Source: an uncultured Spirochaetaceae bacterium
Lineage (GTDB): Bacteria; Spirochaetota; Spirochaetia; Sphaerochaetales; Sphaerochaetaceae
Direction of reading: 5' to 3'
NCBI GenBank assembly: GCA_944392965.1
Contig: CALXYM010000004.1
Coordinates: 62,001 to 126,000 of the forward strand
DNA: 64,000 bases
A program made the translations under genes and the position numbers. The notes below the pieces were generated by a model, which made no database searches, was not told the origin of the DNA, and saw only the letters and a program-made list of their open reading frames with translations. Positions 1 through 8,700 of the stretch are shown here, piece after piece; within the stretch, counting starts at the first letter, position 1, and every line of letters starts with the position of its first letter.

Positions 1-516
1 GGTCTCAACTATGCAGCACTGCGCTACTTCAATGCTGCCGGTTATGATACCGAAGGAAGAATGCTGGGCTTGGAAAGGAATCCTGCAAACCTCATTCCTG
101 TCGTAATGGAAGCAGCATGTGGAATGAGGCCAAACGTCCTTATCTTCGGTAACGACTACCCCACCGATGATGGAACGGGTGTAAGGGACTATGTTCATGT
201 GACGGACCTTGCGGATGCCCATGTGAAAGCTGCTGATTACATCTGTACAAATAACAAGAACCTCGTTGTCAATCTCGGAAGTGAGAAAGGTCTGTCAGTA
301 ATGCAGATAGTAGAGGCGGCAAGGAGAATCACGGGAAGAGAGATTCCTGCAATCATAAGTCCCAGGAGACCGGGAGATCCAGCAAAACTCGTTGCGACAT
401 CATCATATGCGAAAAAGGAGATAGGATGGAGTGCGAAATACAGTGACCTGGATACCATCATAAGCTCCACATGGAAAGTTTATGAGGCAAACATAAAGGA
501 AAAAAGAGGGAAATAA
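1..516 (+). CDS. galE: UDP-glucose 4-epimerase, 5'-truncated by window edge
   Basis: The C-terminal 171 residues of an extended short-chain dehydrogenase/reductase sugar epimerase are present; the reading frame is open from base 1, so the start lies outside the window. Visible hallmarks are LRYFNAAG near the left edge, the substrate-binding stretch leading to NLIPVVMEA, the GNDYPTDDGTGVRDYVHV segment and the DLADAH helix, all typical of GalE. The family interconverts UDP-glucose and UDP-galactose using bound NAD in the cytoplasm. The Rossmann NAD motif and the catalytic Ser/Tyr/Lys are upstream and cannot be checked. A hairpin terminator follows directly, so the gene ends its transcript. A related UDP-hexose or UDP-GlcNAc epimerase remains possible. 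Confidence 0.9.
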   Translation, partial: GLNYAALRYFNAAGYDTEGRMLGLERNPANLIPVVMEAACGMRPNVLIFGNDYPTDDGTGVRDYVHVTDLADAHVKAADYICTNNKNLVVNLGSEKGLSVMQIVEAARRITGREIPAIISPRRPGDPAKLVATSSYAKKEIGWSAKYSDLDTIISSTWKVYEANIKEKRGK

Positions 517-524
517 CCTCAAAG

Positions 525-556
525 AGGAAGGCTTAAAGGCCTTCCTTTTCTTTTTC
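525..556 (+). terminator. Rho-independent terminator of galE
   Basis: An 8-bp stem AGGAAGGC/GCCTTCCT with a 6-nt loop is followed by a T-rich run. It lies 9 bases after the galE stop codon. Confidence 0.85.
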
Positions 557-617
557 ATTAATTTTCCCCTTTCAAATTTATGAAAATATGAATTACATTT
601 GTTTACCATTTCCCTTA

Positions 618-646
618 TTGATATTTTAACCTCTATACATAATAAT
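618..646 (+). promoter_or_regulatory. Possible sigma70 promoter for the ygeX gene
   Basis: TTGATA (618-623) and AATAAT (641-646) are separated by 17 bases just upstream of the diaminopropionate ammonia-lyase gene. The implied leader is very short, so this is tentative. Confidence 0.3.
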
Positions 647-665
647 TTCTCTCAGAGGAACAGAA

Positions 666-1904
666 ATGAGCAACGATAGGGATTTTGAATACATCGTAAG
701 AACAAAGAAAAAAGATTTTACAAAAGCTGATGAGCTTTTCAACATAAAGTACGCGCGTCGTGCCCGTGCTTTTCACCGCCAGATACCAGGGTATAAGATG
801 ACAAGTCTGAAAAGTCTCTCAAACCTCGCAAATATGATTGGACTTGAAGGAATATACATAAAGGATGAGTCGGAAAGACTTCATCTCAATTCATTCAAGG
901 TGATGGGAGGAAGTTTTGCCATCGCACGTTTCATCCAGAAAAAACTGAATCTGACGGATGACCAGCTCTCATATGAATACCTTGTGAGTCCTGAGTGTCA
1001 TGAGAAGATAAAGGACATGACGTTCGCCTCAGCAACTGACGGCAATCATGGAAGGGGTATTGCATGGGCATCAATGAAACTCGGATTGAAATGCGTGATC
1101 TACGTACATAAGTACACGAGCCAAGCGAGAATCGATGCGATCAGGAATTATGGTGCGAAAGTCGTTGTCGTAGATGGAAACTATGATGATGCAGTAAGAA
1201 AGATCGCGGAAGATGCGGAAGAATATGGATGGCAGATAATAAGCGACACATCATGGCCTGGTTATGAGGAGATACCGACCTGGATCATGCAGGGATATAC
1301 GACAATAATGCTTGAGGCACAGGAAGAGTTCGCGGGAATTGGAATCAAAAGACCGACACACGTCTTCGTACAGGCAGGAGTCGGAGCCCTGGCCGCAGCC
1401 ACCATCGGCTTCTATGCTTCCCTTTTCAAGGAGGATCCTCCTAAATTCATAGTAGTAGAGCCGGATAAAGCCGCCTGTGTCTTTGAAACAGCAAAATACA
1501 ACGATGGAGAACTGCATAATATCACGGGAGATCTGGATACGATCATGGCAGGCCTCGCATGCGGAGAAGCAAGCCCAATCGCATGGAGCGTACTTGACGG
1601 TACCGTTGATGCATTCATCAAAGTGCCTGACTATACAGCTGCAAGGGGAATGAGGATTCTTGCCGTTCCTCTGAAAGGTGATCCATTTGTAATCTCAGGA
1701 GAAAGTGGTGCGGTAACCCTTGGTGCACTGTATTCCATAATGACGGAGAGTGGTTCAGAAGGTCTTAGATCTGTTCTTGGACTAAATGAGAAATCGAACG
1801 TATTCTTGATCAACTCCGAAGGAAATACCGATCCCATCCATTTCAGGCAGATAATATGGGATGGTTTGGATAACGTACCTAAGAACTATCTTACAAGGAA
1901 ATAA
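666..1904 (+). CDS. ygeX: 2,3-diaminopropionate ammonia-lyase
   Basis: This 412-residue fold-type II PLP enzyme matches the YgeX/DpaL family (about 400 residues), which splits 2,3-diaminopropionate into pyruvate and two ammonia. The PLP lysine is in NSFKVMGGSFA (about K78). The SATDGNHGRG loop binds the cofactor phosphate region, and VQAGVGALAAA is a second glycine-rich phosphate loop. An AGAGGA ribosome site lies about 7 bases before the ATG. The gene is monocistronic here, between the galE terminator and its own terminator at 1971. In gut bacteria ygeX belongs to an anaerobic purine/uric acid catabolic set, and other members of that set (ygeY, ssnA, ygfK) lie about 43 kb away in this window, so it may serve the same pathway. 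Confidence 0.93.
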   Translation: MSNDRDFEYIVRTKKKDFTKADELFNIKYARRARAFHRQIPGYKMTSLKSLSNLANMIGLEGIYIKDESERLHLNSFKVMGGSFAIARFIQKKLNLTDDQLSYEYLVSPECHEKIKDMTFASATDGNHGRGIAWASMKLGLKCVIYVHKYTSQARIDAIRNYGAKVVVVDGNYDDAVRKIAEDAEEYGWQIISDTSWPGYEEIPTWIMQGYTTIMLEAQEEFAGIGIKRPTHVFVQAGVGALAAATIGFYASLFKEDPPKFIVVEPDKAACVFETAKYNDGELHNITGDLDTIMAGLACGEASPIAWSVLDGTVDAFIKVPDYTAARGMRILAVPLKGDPFVISGESGAVTLGALYSIMTESGSEGLRSVLGLNEKSNVFLINSEGNTDPIHFRQIIWDGLDNVPKNYLTRK

Positions 1905-1970
1905 GACACAGGAATTATATTTATTCTGGTGGCATCATTATCATGGCAGATGACATGATGAGGGGAAAAG

Positions 1971-1998
1971 GAGATCCTAAGAGGTCTCTTTTTCTTTT
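1971..1998 (+). terminator. Terminator after ygeX
   Basis: A GAGATC/GGTCTC stem (one G-U pair) with a 6-nt loop is followed by a T-rich tail TTTTTCTTTTCT. Confidence 0.65.
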
Positions 1999-2140
1999 CT
2001 GACTGAACTATCGGAATTTCAGGGCATCAGGTAGTTCCTGCTTTCCACTCTGATTAGAACAACAATCTTTTTCTGAAAAAGATGCCTTATTCGCAATTAA
2101 CTATTACAAAATATAGAAAACAAGATAACCACAATTAATA

Positions 2141-2172
2141 AAAAAGCAACTCGTTACCAAGTAACAAGTTGC
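2141..2172 (-). terminator. Terminator of tRNA-Asn
   Basis: Read on the minus strand, a 12-bp arm pair (GCAACTTGTTAC / GTAACGAGTTGC, one mismatch) is followed by TTTTTT, immediately 3' of the tRNA. Confidence 0.85.
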
Positions 2173-2177
2173 TTGTG

Positions 2178-2250
<73 letters not shown>

Positions 2251-2473
2251 ATATTAATTCAGATACCTTAAACACCTAATCCTTACATTACTGCAAGATA
2301 AGGTTTATTTCGACCCTTATTCAAGCCTACTCTTTCGATACCTCTTCCGGGTGTGCCAATGGGGTGAACCAAGGCTTTGTCACACCGTGTGCCATCCGCT
2401 TCGTGAATCATTAATCCACTCCTCTTCAGCACAAGGAAGGTTATACATCATTTCAATTATATTGTCTAGTGGC

Positions 2474-2495
2474 TTTAATTAAAATTTAATTAAAA
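2474..2495 (+). repeat. Two tandem copies of TTTAATTAAAA
   Basis: An 11-bp near-palindromic, AT-rich unit is repeated twice head to tail in a gene-free stretch (2251-2646) upstream of tRNA-Asn. I see no other feature in that stretch. Confidence 0.5.
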
Positions 2496-2646
2496 TATAT
2501 TAGGTTTTATTTGATTCAATCATGCTCAGTATTCACCATGCAAGAGTATCGATACCGGGGTGGAATGGCTTGGGCAGCGACAATGCAGAACAGCCGTCAT
2601 TGGAAGGCATATACGAAGAAGCTTTTTGGCGATACATGATTCTCCG

Positions 2647-2960
2647 TTACATATACGCAAACGCTTCAGGAAAGGCCGTCTTCAACGAGTCAAGATCATA
2701 TTTGGTTTTCCTTTTCGATATCTTCCTGACCTTGAGCACGCCGCTGCGTGTAAGGGTGTTGAGACGGTGAGTATCAATGTCTGGGCATGCGTTTTTCAGG
2801 TGAGGTAGCGGGATCTTTTCAAGTCCTCCTTATCCTCTCCACCAGCTCGTCCTGAGCCTCCATCATGGTCTCCAATATCGGCATCTGACTTCTGACATCA
2901 AAAGCAGTAGTTTCCTGTTAACGTCTCCATAATGCCGAATTACCACGTGAGGCTTCGTGA
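2647..2960 (-). pseudogene. Decayed gene remnant with winged-helix-like C-terminus
   Basis: Minus-strand codons in two frames read as one protein if a frameshift near 2830 is repaired. The upstream part contains SQMPILETMMEAQDELVERI. The downstream part contains DTHRLNTLTRSGVLKVRK, then TKYDLDSLKTAFPEAF and a stop at 2647. The second part looks like a winged-helix DNA-binding tail. I cannot name the family; a Fic-type or regulator C-terminus is only a guess. The rest of 2251-3046 shows no intact gene. The short plus-strand frames over this segment lack a ribosome site and look like shadows. Confidence 0.35.
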
Positions 2961-3047
2961 CCATCACGGTTATGGGTGGTATGGATTGAATAGCCAGGAG
3001 GTAGATGTGCGATTGCAGCGTATTCTCACTGTTTTAACAAATATATA

Positions 3048-3075
3048 TTGACTATATATATTTTTGATATATACT
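3048..3075 (+). promoter_or_regulatory. brnTA promoter and probable operator
   Basis: TTGACT (3048-3053) and TATACT (3070-3075) are separated by 16 bases. The spacer and flanks form an AT-rich inverted repeat (ATATATA around TTGAC, then TATATAT). BrnA-type antitoxins bind their own promoter, so this symmetry is a candidate operator. Confidence 0.65.
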
Positions 3076-3096
3076 AATAAAGATGGAAATTGAAAG

Positions 3097-3405
3097 ATGA
3101 CAATCGAATACTACGGATTCGAATGGGACGAAGAGAAGAACAAAAGGAACCTCAAAAAACATGGAATCATGTTCGAGGAGGCTGTACTCGTATTCAACGA
3201 TCCGTTCCTCCTTGAAAAATACGACGTCCTGCATTCCTCCGGAGAGGATCGTTTCTCAGGAATTGGAAGAATCAGGGGTTTCTTTGTAACATTCGTCTGT
3301 TATGCGGACAGGAACGGTAAAATACGCATGATATCGGCCAGAAAGGCCACAGGAAAAGAGGTAAAGGAATATGAAAGACACAGAAAGAACCTACAGGCAG
3401 ATTGA
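3097..3405 (+). CDS. brnT: BrnT-family toxin (ribonuclease)
   Basis: This is a 102-residue protein of the BrnT family (type II toxin, RelE-like RNase fold), whose members cut mRNA and are neutralised by BrnA. Diagnostic segments are FEWDEEKNKRNLKKHG at residues 8-23, FEEAVLVFNDP, the GRIRGFFVTFVCY strand and RMISARKATGKEVKEYE near the C-terminus; the RxISARKA segment carries active-site residues in the family. The order toxin then antitoxin, with a 35-base overlap with the next gene, is the standard brnTA layout. It sits in an accessory patch beside an IS remnant and a tRNA, which suggests acquisition by transfer. Confidence 0.9.
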   Translation: MTIEYYGFEWDEEKNKRNLKKHGIMFEEAVLVFNDPFLLEKYDVLHSSGEDRFSGIGRIRGFFVTFVCYADRNGKIRMISARKATGKEVKEYERHRKNLQAD

Positions 3406-3670
3406 TTTTCCTCCTCTTACAGAGGAGCAGAAGAAGCGTCTTGAAGCAGTCAAGTCCAAGAAGGACGAGGATATCGATATCAACGACATTCCAGAGGTCG
3501 ATTTCTCCGATGCGTCCTTCTTCTATGCGGTGAAAGTGCCGAAGAAAAAAATATACACCTCGATTTCAGTAGACAATCTCGAATGGCTCAAAAAAGGAGG
3601 GAAGGGATACCAGCAGAGGCTAGACAACGTGATTCGGTGGGCAAGGTCTAACAACTGCCCCTTGATCTGA
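3371..3670 (+). CDS. brnA: BrnA-family antitoxin
   Basis: A 99-residue protein whose C-terminal half matches the BrnA antitoxin family, a ribbon-helix-helix DNA-binding and toxin-neutralising protein. The motif KVPKKKIYTSISVDNLEWLK is followed by the conserved GKGYQQRLDNVIRWA. The N-terminal half is acidic and probably wraps the toxin. The start at 3371 is chosen because AGAGGTAAAGG precedes it at 8-13 bases; this gives a 35-base overlap with brnT and implies translational coupling. It probably represses its own promoter at about 3048-3075. Confidence 0.88.
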   Translation: MKDTERTYRQIDFPPLTEEQKKRLEAVKSKKDEDIDINDIPEVDFSDASFFYAVKVPKKKIYTSISVDNLEWLKKGGKGYQQRLDNVIRWARSNNCPLI

Positions 3671-3761
3671 TTTCCTGGATCAGATATAGGCCTGTTGCAA
3701 ATGATATGCTTCCCTCAAATAGGACAGAGAAAAACAAAACTACTTGGAGAGGAGTTTTCAT

Positions 3762-4143
3762 ATAGGAAGGAAAGCCAAGATCTCAACTGATGCAAAGATT
3801 AGACACGACAAACGGTTCATAGCACGGAGAAATTAGTCGGAACGAGGCAGCAAGGAAATGAGGCGTCAGTGAGCGGACATTTGAGGTCTGGGTTGCGAAA
3901 TGCAAGGCAGAAAATTCAAAAGGGCTTTATACACAAAAACAGAACAAGAAGTACCCTGAATGGCTTAAGAAGGAAGCTATCGAGGAATATCTCAATGGAG
4001 GTGTTTCTCTTGTTTCAATCTGCGAGAAATATGCAATCGCCTCTCTCCATCCTCTCAGAAACTGGACAAAGGAATATAATGCTCATGGGAAGCTGAAATC
4101 CAGTAGCGGAGGAAGTAGGATGAAGGGCTTAATAATTTCTTAA
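3762..4143 (+). pseudogene. IS3-family transposase orfA remnant
   Basis: The plus strand reads as a helix-turn-helix OrfA protein interrupted by a frameshift near 3830 and an in-frame TGA. Recognisable pieces are KRFIAR, EISRNEAARK, then (after the TGA) GVSERTFEVWVAKCKAEN, KYPEWLKKEAIEEYLNGG and VSICEKYAI, ending SLHPLRNWTKEYNAHGKLK with a stop at 4143. The GVSERTFEVW and SICEKYAI segments are two helix-turn-helix units as in IS3/IS150-type OrfA. No orfB or terminal inverted repeats were found, so it is a dead fragment. Confidence 0.75.
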
Positions 4144-4171
4144 TCGCTGGGGTACTACCCTAAACCCAGTA

Positions 4172-4711
4172 CTATCGGATATAGGCTTTCCTCGTTGCAA
4201 CAGGTATTGCAAGTTCAGGTGAATATGCCTTCTGTAAAAGCATGATGAGGGAAGAGAAAGCAAAAAGAATATCATTGTCAATAGAAGGTGAAGTATTCCT
4301 GTATTCCTCTTTCATCTCATCGAGTGAACTCCCGATATCACGCCGGATGAGCAATTCATCCTGATTTAAAAGTTTCCGTGCAATCCTCTTTTCCCATGCG
4401 ACATGTTCCTTGATATTCCCATCAAAGCCAGATGTATGAGGATAGGTAAAGGAATCGACGATGTAATGAGCCGTCCTTCCTGCCTTGTAGAAATCGGATA
4501 TACCCCAGAACGGAAGAGCTTCCAGCTCCTTCAAGGATGAAAGAATATATGGGCGTACCCTATTCTCTCCATGTCCCTTTATATAAGTGAATACATTCAG
4601 ATCGGGCTCCACCGATCCATAGATGAAAGCGAGACGTTCCAATTCCCCATGAAATTGAAAAAGGGTATCAAACGTATACATGGCAATTTTGATGTGACTT
4701 TTCTTATCCAA
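4172..4711 (-). CDS. Zinc-dependent phospholipase C-like protein
   Basis: This 179-residue protein belongs to the zinc-dependent phospholipase C/D superfamily domain found in many anaerobes. The metal-binding pattern is visible as HGELERLAFIYGSVEPDLN at residues 20-38 (the conserved GSVEPDLN run) and GRTAHYIVDSFTYPHT at about 98-113, an HxxxD pair followed by another His. No signal peptide is seen, so it is probably cytoplasmic. The true substrate is unknown. It is monocistronic, flanked by the IS remnant and a 237-base AT-rich spacer (4712-4948) in which I see nothing. Confidence 0.75.
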   Translation of the reverse strand: MDKKSHIKIAMYTFDTLFQFHGELERLAFIYGSVEPDLNVFTYIKGHGENRVRPYILSSLKELEALPFWGISDFYKAGRTAHYIVDSFTYPHTSGFDGNIKEHVAWEKRIARKLLNQDELLIRRDIGSSLDEMKEEYRNTSPSIDNDILFAFSSLIMLLQKAYSPELAIPVATRKAYIR

Positions 4712-4948
4712 AATTCGTACTCCTGAAAAAAAGTATCAGAAAAAATAGAAAATTAAAAATGAAGGGAATATAAACAAAATATTAAATAACCAGATATCTG
4801 AATCTTCATACACCTTCTATCGTGGAATCTTTCTATTATTCTTTCTTCTGTCATAAATTCTCACAGGAATACCATATAACATGAGATGAATAAAATTAGC
4901 AATGGATAACTATTAAAAAACTGAAAATCTACCTTACCTATTATCTTT

Positions 4949-6067
4949 CTAACGTTTCAGAAAAAAGCATAACGCATTTACAGCATTGACATCTCCCTTC
5001 ATCTCCGTCTCTATTTCCTCCGATATTATATACCTGTATTCCGCTTTTATATCCCTGAGGGCTTCCAGTCTTGAATTAATGTCCTCTCCTCTGTTGACCA
5101 CCTGATAGATTTCTTTCTCATAATCAGAAAATGCTATGAAATCTGCTTCTATGCCATAATAAAGGCTGTCTGAACGTCTGAGCAGCTCAATGGCGACCAT
5201 GTTCTCCAGCATCATAGGATTATCATCACACTGACTCAGATGATTAAGAAAATAGTTATCCGTCATATAGTATTTTCTCCCATCCGTGAGGAACTCATCA
5301 TTCTTCTCATCATATCCGGTAATGCTTGCTATGATATTCATGTCCTCAAGAGATGAGAGGATATCTTTTACAAGTCTTTTCTCCATTCTCATCTTGAATG
5401 AAATATCATCTACAGAGAGGATTCTACCGATATTGCAAGCTATAAGGATAAGAATACTTTCAGTAAGGGAGCGGGCAATCCCCTTCTCTTTCTTTATATA
5501 GTTCTTTATCTCCCCTATCCTATCCAGACAGACACTGAAATAAACCTGCTCAGAATGATTCTTCCCTATTACGGCGATATCATTCAATGATTTCTTGAAT
5601 ACATCATACAGCTCGGTCGTTCCAAGATATCGGAATATCGAGCATTCCCTGTATTCAGAGAAAGAAAGGGGATATAAGGGAAAAAAGTTTATGCAAACAG
5701 ATGTACCGCTTCTATCAGTCACAAAGGATGAAGACCTGCAGGTCGCATATATGGATGCATTGAAAAATCTTGCAAGGTAGAGTATGAAATCAGTCTTTTC
5801 TCTGCTCTCATCAATGTCATCCACAAGAAAAAAAGAACGGGGATGAAAAAAGAAATCATCAGATGTATCAAAAGCTCTTTTAAACTCATCAAAAGAACCA
5901 GCATCTATAATTCTTACATTAGCCCTTCCTGCAGAGCAGAGAAGTTCTTCATAAAGAAGATGTAATAAAGTTGTTTTTCCTGATCCTCTGCCACCCCTGA
6001 TGAGCTTAAGCCCCCTGACCTCCCTGGCTCTCATCAGTCGCTGAATATACAAAGCCCTTTTTAACAT
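4949..6067 (-). CDS. AAA ATPase of the DUF4143-like family
   Basis: A 372-residue P-loop ATPase. Walker A is GGRGSGKT at residues 25-32, Walker B is FFLVDDID at about 79-86, and a sensor-like YATCRSS follows. The centre looks like a winged helix (ISFKMRMEKRLVKDILSSL), and the C-terminus has a PD-(D/E)XK-like nuclease vestige: EADFIAFSDYEKEIYQVVNR. This architecture is shared with the DUF4143 ATPases, whose role is unknown. A second member of the same broad group is at 52584-53873, with a different Walker A (GVKWCGKT). The family is often found in accessory DNA of spirochaetes and Bacteroidetes. Confidence 0.75.
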   Translation of the reverse strand: MLKRALYIQRLMRAREVRGLKLIRGGRGSGKTTLLHLLYEELLCSAGRANVRIIDAGSFDEFKRAFDTSDDFFFHPRSFFLVDDIDESREKTDFILYLARFFNASIYATCRSSSFVTDRSGTSVCINFFPLYPLSFSEYRECSIFRYLGTTELYDVFKKSLNDIAVIGKNHSEQVYFSVCLDRIGEIKNYIKKEKGIARSLTESILILIACNIGRILSVDDISFKMRMEKRLVKDILSSLEDMNIIASITGYDEKNDEFLTDGRKYYMTDNYFLNHLSQCDDNPMMLENMVAIELLRRSDSLYYGIEADFIAFSDYEKEIYQVVNRGEDINSRLEALRDIKAEYRYIISEEIETEMKGDVNAVNALCFFLKR

Positions 6068-6146
6068 ATGTAAATATTATAGGAGATTATAGTGGATAAT
6101 GCAAAAAAATCGGCTATCGGGCATTAATATGTTTTCCTTTTGGCAT

Positions 6147-6173
6147 AAAAAAGGACGCGACATGCGCGCCCTT
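6147..6173 (-). terminator. Terminator of the 5'-nucleotidase gene
   Basis: On the minus strand, AAGGGCGCG/CGCGTCCTT (one G-U pair) with a short loop is followed by TTTTTT, about 20 bases after the stop codon. Confidence 0.85.
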
Positions 6174-6192
6174 TATAAAGATTCAACAAAAC

Positions 6193-7974
6193 TCAGTTTG
6201 CTGGTGGATAGAGTTCTGCAAGATAATCAACGAATACCTCGTTAAGAACCCTTCCTTCCTGAAGAATGCGACCGAACATCGTATAGCCATCTCCACCGGC
6301 GGCCATGAAATCGTTTGTTGCAACCGTGTATGTCGCAGCTCTGTCGATAGGCTCACCGTCAAGAAGGACCTCGCTGATTCTCTCTCCAGCAGGAGCAGAT
6401 TCTGAATATACCACCTGGAGATCCGTCTGAGAGAACGCACCATTAGTCTCAGGGAGCATTGAATATCCATGCTCAAGAGCCTGGTAGATCTCATCTTCTG
6501 TAATCTCACATACGGTCACGATATTGGTAAATGGAAGAACGCTGTTCACTTCTCCGAGGGTCACATCTCCGGCTGGAAGGCTAGCCCTGATACCACCACC
6601 GTTTATAATGGTAAAATCTGCACCGGTTTCAGCTGTTATCGCATCACAGATCAAAGCAGAAAGATTTGTTTTTCTCGTTCTGACATGCTCCCTCTCTCCA
6701 TCAAGATCGGTAGGAATCGTAGCAACAACCTCTCCAAAACGGGCCTCTATAGCCTGATTAACATTTTCAATATAGGCGGCAACAGTCGGATCATCTGGAA
6801 CTTCCGTGATTCCATACTGTTTTGCAAGATCACTATTAAGTGGATCAAGGACATCGGAACTGGAAATCAGGAATGCATTCTCAGATGCAACCTCTCCATT
6901 CTTAACGAGGATATCTACAACTCCGACATTCTGCATATACTCGCCTGCAGATACGATGAGCGTGCCGTTCACGTAGTTATCACCAGAGAGTACGCTGTGA
7001 CTGTGTCCATCAACGAAGAGATCTATTCCATCAATATTCTCGCAAATGATCGTACTTGTAAGACCACTTTCGCCATCTGCAACAGATCCAATGTGTCCAA
7101 GAACGATGACGTAATCAGAGATCTCATGAGCAAGATCGATGGCAGCCTGAGCATTTTCATAGATTACAGGATTATCAAATTCGACACCTTCTGTATTCTT
7201 CGGATGGCTCTTTGTCTTAGTATCAGGAGTTGTCAGACCAATGACACATACCCTGAAACCGTTGAAGTCATAGAGCTGATAGGGCTGAAGGAGGAGATTA
7301 CCATTCTCATCAGTGATGTTGGCAGAAAGGACCTTCAGATCAGAAACGCTTTCAGCCTCTTTTGTAAGAGAGAGTATGTTGTCTGTTCCATAATTGAAAT
7401 CATGGTTGCCAGGAACAACTGCATCATAACCGGTCATGACAAGAAGATCTCCGATAGTCTCACCATTAAAGAGGTTTGCAAAATTTGTTCCATGAGTGAC
7501 ATCTCCAGCATCAAGAACAAGGACATTATTGGTTATAGAGCGTGCCGTCTTGATCATCGTTGCAAGTTTTGCATACCCTATTGAATTATCCTCGCCTGCT
7601 GTGACACGGGCATGAACATCGTTGGTATGGACGATGAAGAGATCAAAAACCTCATCTCCCTGTGTATTCTTAACAATTGGAGTAACTCCGAATGGGTACT
7701 CTGATTCCACCGCCTCTGCTGGAGCTGCGACATCAGAAGCCGCATTCTCTTCCATCTCTGGAGCCGGTGCTGGTGCTGGTGCTGGTGCTGGAGCAGGAGC
7801 CGGTGTAGGTGCAGGACTAGGAGCCTCTGCGGCAGGTGCTGCAGCGGGAACCACTATCTCAGGAACCGATTCTACAGTGCTCGTGGTGCTACATCCAACT
7901 AAAGCTAAAGCCAGTAAAGCGACAAGAGCAATGGAAACTATCTTAGAAAAACGCTTCACGTTATTCCTCCTCAT
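6193..7974 (-). CDS. 5'-nucleotidase/metallophosphoesterase lipoprotein
   Basis: A 593-residue exported enzyme. Residues 1-28 form a lipoprotein signal ending in the lipobox LVGC. An Ala/Pro linker of (AP) repeats follows (about residues 42-70), then an acidic stretch. The metallophosphoesterase domain has FIVHTNDVHAR, DAGDVTHGTNF, VVPGNHDFNYG, VLGHIG and DGHSHSVL, which supply the dinuclear metal ligands. The 5'-nucleotidase C-terminal domain has INGGGIRASLPAGDVTLGE. The family hydrolyses nucleotides and UDP-sugars outside the cytoplasmic membrane to salvage nucleosides. It is monocistronic with its own terminator. In a cell that degrades purines, this enzyme could supply nucleosides; that link is inference. 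Confidence 0.92.
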   Translation of the reverse strand: MRRNNVKRFSKIVSIALVALLALALVGCSTTSTVESVPEIVVPAAAPAAEAPSPAPTPAPAPAPAPAPAPAPEMEENAASDVAAPAEAVESEYPFGVTPIVKNTQGDEVFDLFIVHTNDVHARVTAGEDNSIGYAKLATMIKTARSITNNVLVLDAGDVTHGTNFANLFNGETIGDLLVMTGYDAVVPGNHDFNYGTDNILSLTKEAESVSDLKVLSANITDENGNLLLQPYQLYDFNGFRVCVIGLTTPDTKTKSHPKNTEGVEFDNPVIYENAQAAIDLAHEISDYVIVLGHIGSVADGESGLTSTIICENIDGIDLFVDGHSHSVLSGDNYVNGTLIVSAGEYMQNVGVVDILVKNGEVASENAFLISSSDVLDPLNSDLAKQYGITEVPDDPTVAAYIENVNQAIEARFGEVVATIPTDLDGEREHVRTRKTNLSALICDAITAETGADFTIINGGGIRASLPAGDVTLGEVNSVLPFTNIVTVCEITEDEIYQALEHGYSMLPETNGAFSQTDLQVVYSESAPAGERISEVLLDGEPIDRAATYTVATNDFMAAGGDGYTMFGRILQEGRVLNEVFVDYLAELYPPAN

Positions 7975-8113
7975 AAAAATATTGTGAATTTAGGTCTGAA
8001 CCGCTTAAAAGTATAATATCACAGTGTCAAAGCAATTCATATTAAAAATATGGGTTTGATGTTAAATTTATGAGAAGAGAGACATGGAAAAAGTAAACTA
8101 ACTGTTACAAAAT

Positions 8114-8140
8114 AAAAAAACCTGTACACTGTGGTACAGG
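8114..8140 (-). terminator. Terminator of the 56-residue gene
   Basis: On the minus strand, CCTGTAC/GTACAGG with a 6-nt loop is followed by seven T residues, 24 bases after the stop at 8164. Confidence 0.88.
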
Positions 8141-8163
8141 CTTACATCTTAAATGAACTCAAA

Positions 8164-8334
8164 TTACATCAAGTCCTTTGGCTTTCTGGCTGTGTTACCA
8201 GTCTTTTCGCAGTAAGCGACATGGCGAAGCCTGCCATTCTCGAATACGCTCTTCATCTTGATAGCGCCGCCCCATCTGCTCATTAAAACCTTGGCACCTT
8301 CACGGTGTGCGTTCTTTGATACGTTACCTGCCAT
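8164..8334 (-). CDS. Small basic protein of unknown function (56 aa)
   Basis: A 56-codon gene that reads MAGNVSKNAHREGAKVLMSR, then WGGAIKMKSVFENGRLRHVA, YCEKTGNTARKPKDLM and stop. It is surely expressed: a perfect GGAGGAAG ribosome site sits 7-8 bases before the ATG, a near-consensus promoter (TTGACA, 17-base spacer, TACTAT) lies at 8377-8405, and a strong terminator follows. The protein is basic with one Cys, one Trp and no membrane segment. Size, charge and strong signals recall a ribosomal or nucleoid-associated protein, but I do not recognise the family. Confidence 0.8.
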   Translation of the reverse strand: MAGNVSKNAHREGAKVLMSRWGGAIKMKSVFENGRLRHVAYCEKTGNTARKPKDLM

Positions 8335-8376
8335 ATATAATCTTCCTCCGCGTAGAAATAGACAAAATCTTCAACT

Positions 8377-8405
8377 ATAGTACTAAACTACAGGGTAATT
8401 GTCAA
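8377..8405 (-). promoter_or_regulatory. Strong sigma70-type promoter of the 56-residue gene
   Basis: On the minus strand, TTGACA (8405-8400) and TACTAT (8382-8377) are separated by exactly 17 bases. The remaining gap up to the tRNA terminator at 8655 is AT-rich with no gene that I can see. Confidence 0.8.
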
Positions 8406-8654
8406 ACCTATGTACTTATAACACTAAAATAAAGCAACATCAAGATGTCAACGATCCTCAAAGTTTCAACTTAAACATTACTGAAAAAAATATTTCTTAA
8501 TTATTTGAGTTTAAGTTTTATAGCAAAACCTGATGTTCATCCATCACCTATTCAAGGAATTTACTCTTATACACAATAACGACCATCAGAGTAATTTATT
8601 TTATTATAAATAATTATTAGCATAGATCGCGCATATAAAAGTTAAAGACATTAA

Positions 8655-8684
8655 CAAAAAAAACTCCTTATAATAAAAGGAGTT
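8655..8684 (-). terminator. Terminator of tRNA-Thr
   Basis: On the minus strand, AACTCCTT/AAGGAGTT with a 7-nt loop is followed by a run of T residues. Confidence 0.85.
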
Positions 8685-8700
8685 ACAGTAAAATAAAAAA

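Noticed and set aside
2522-2808. Two short plus-strand frames upstream of brnT
   Set aside because: The opposite strand over the same bases carries remnant coding sequence, and neither frame has a start signal.
6469-7584. A 371-codon open frame on the plus strand opposite the 5'-nucleotidase gene
   Set aside because: It is the antisense of a well-supported enzyme gene, has no ribosome site and reads as low-quality, Cys- and Ile-rich sequence without a domain.
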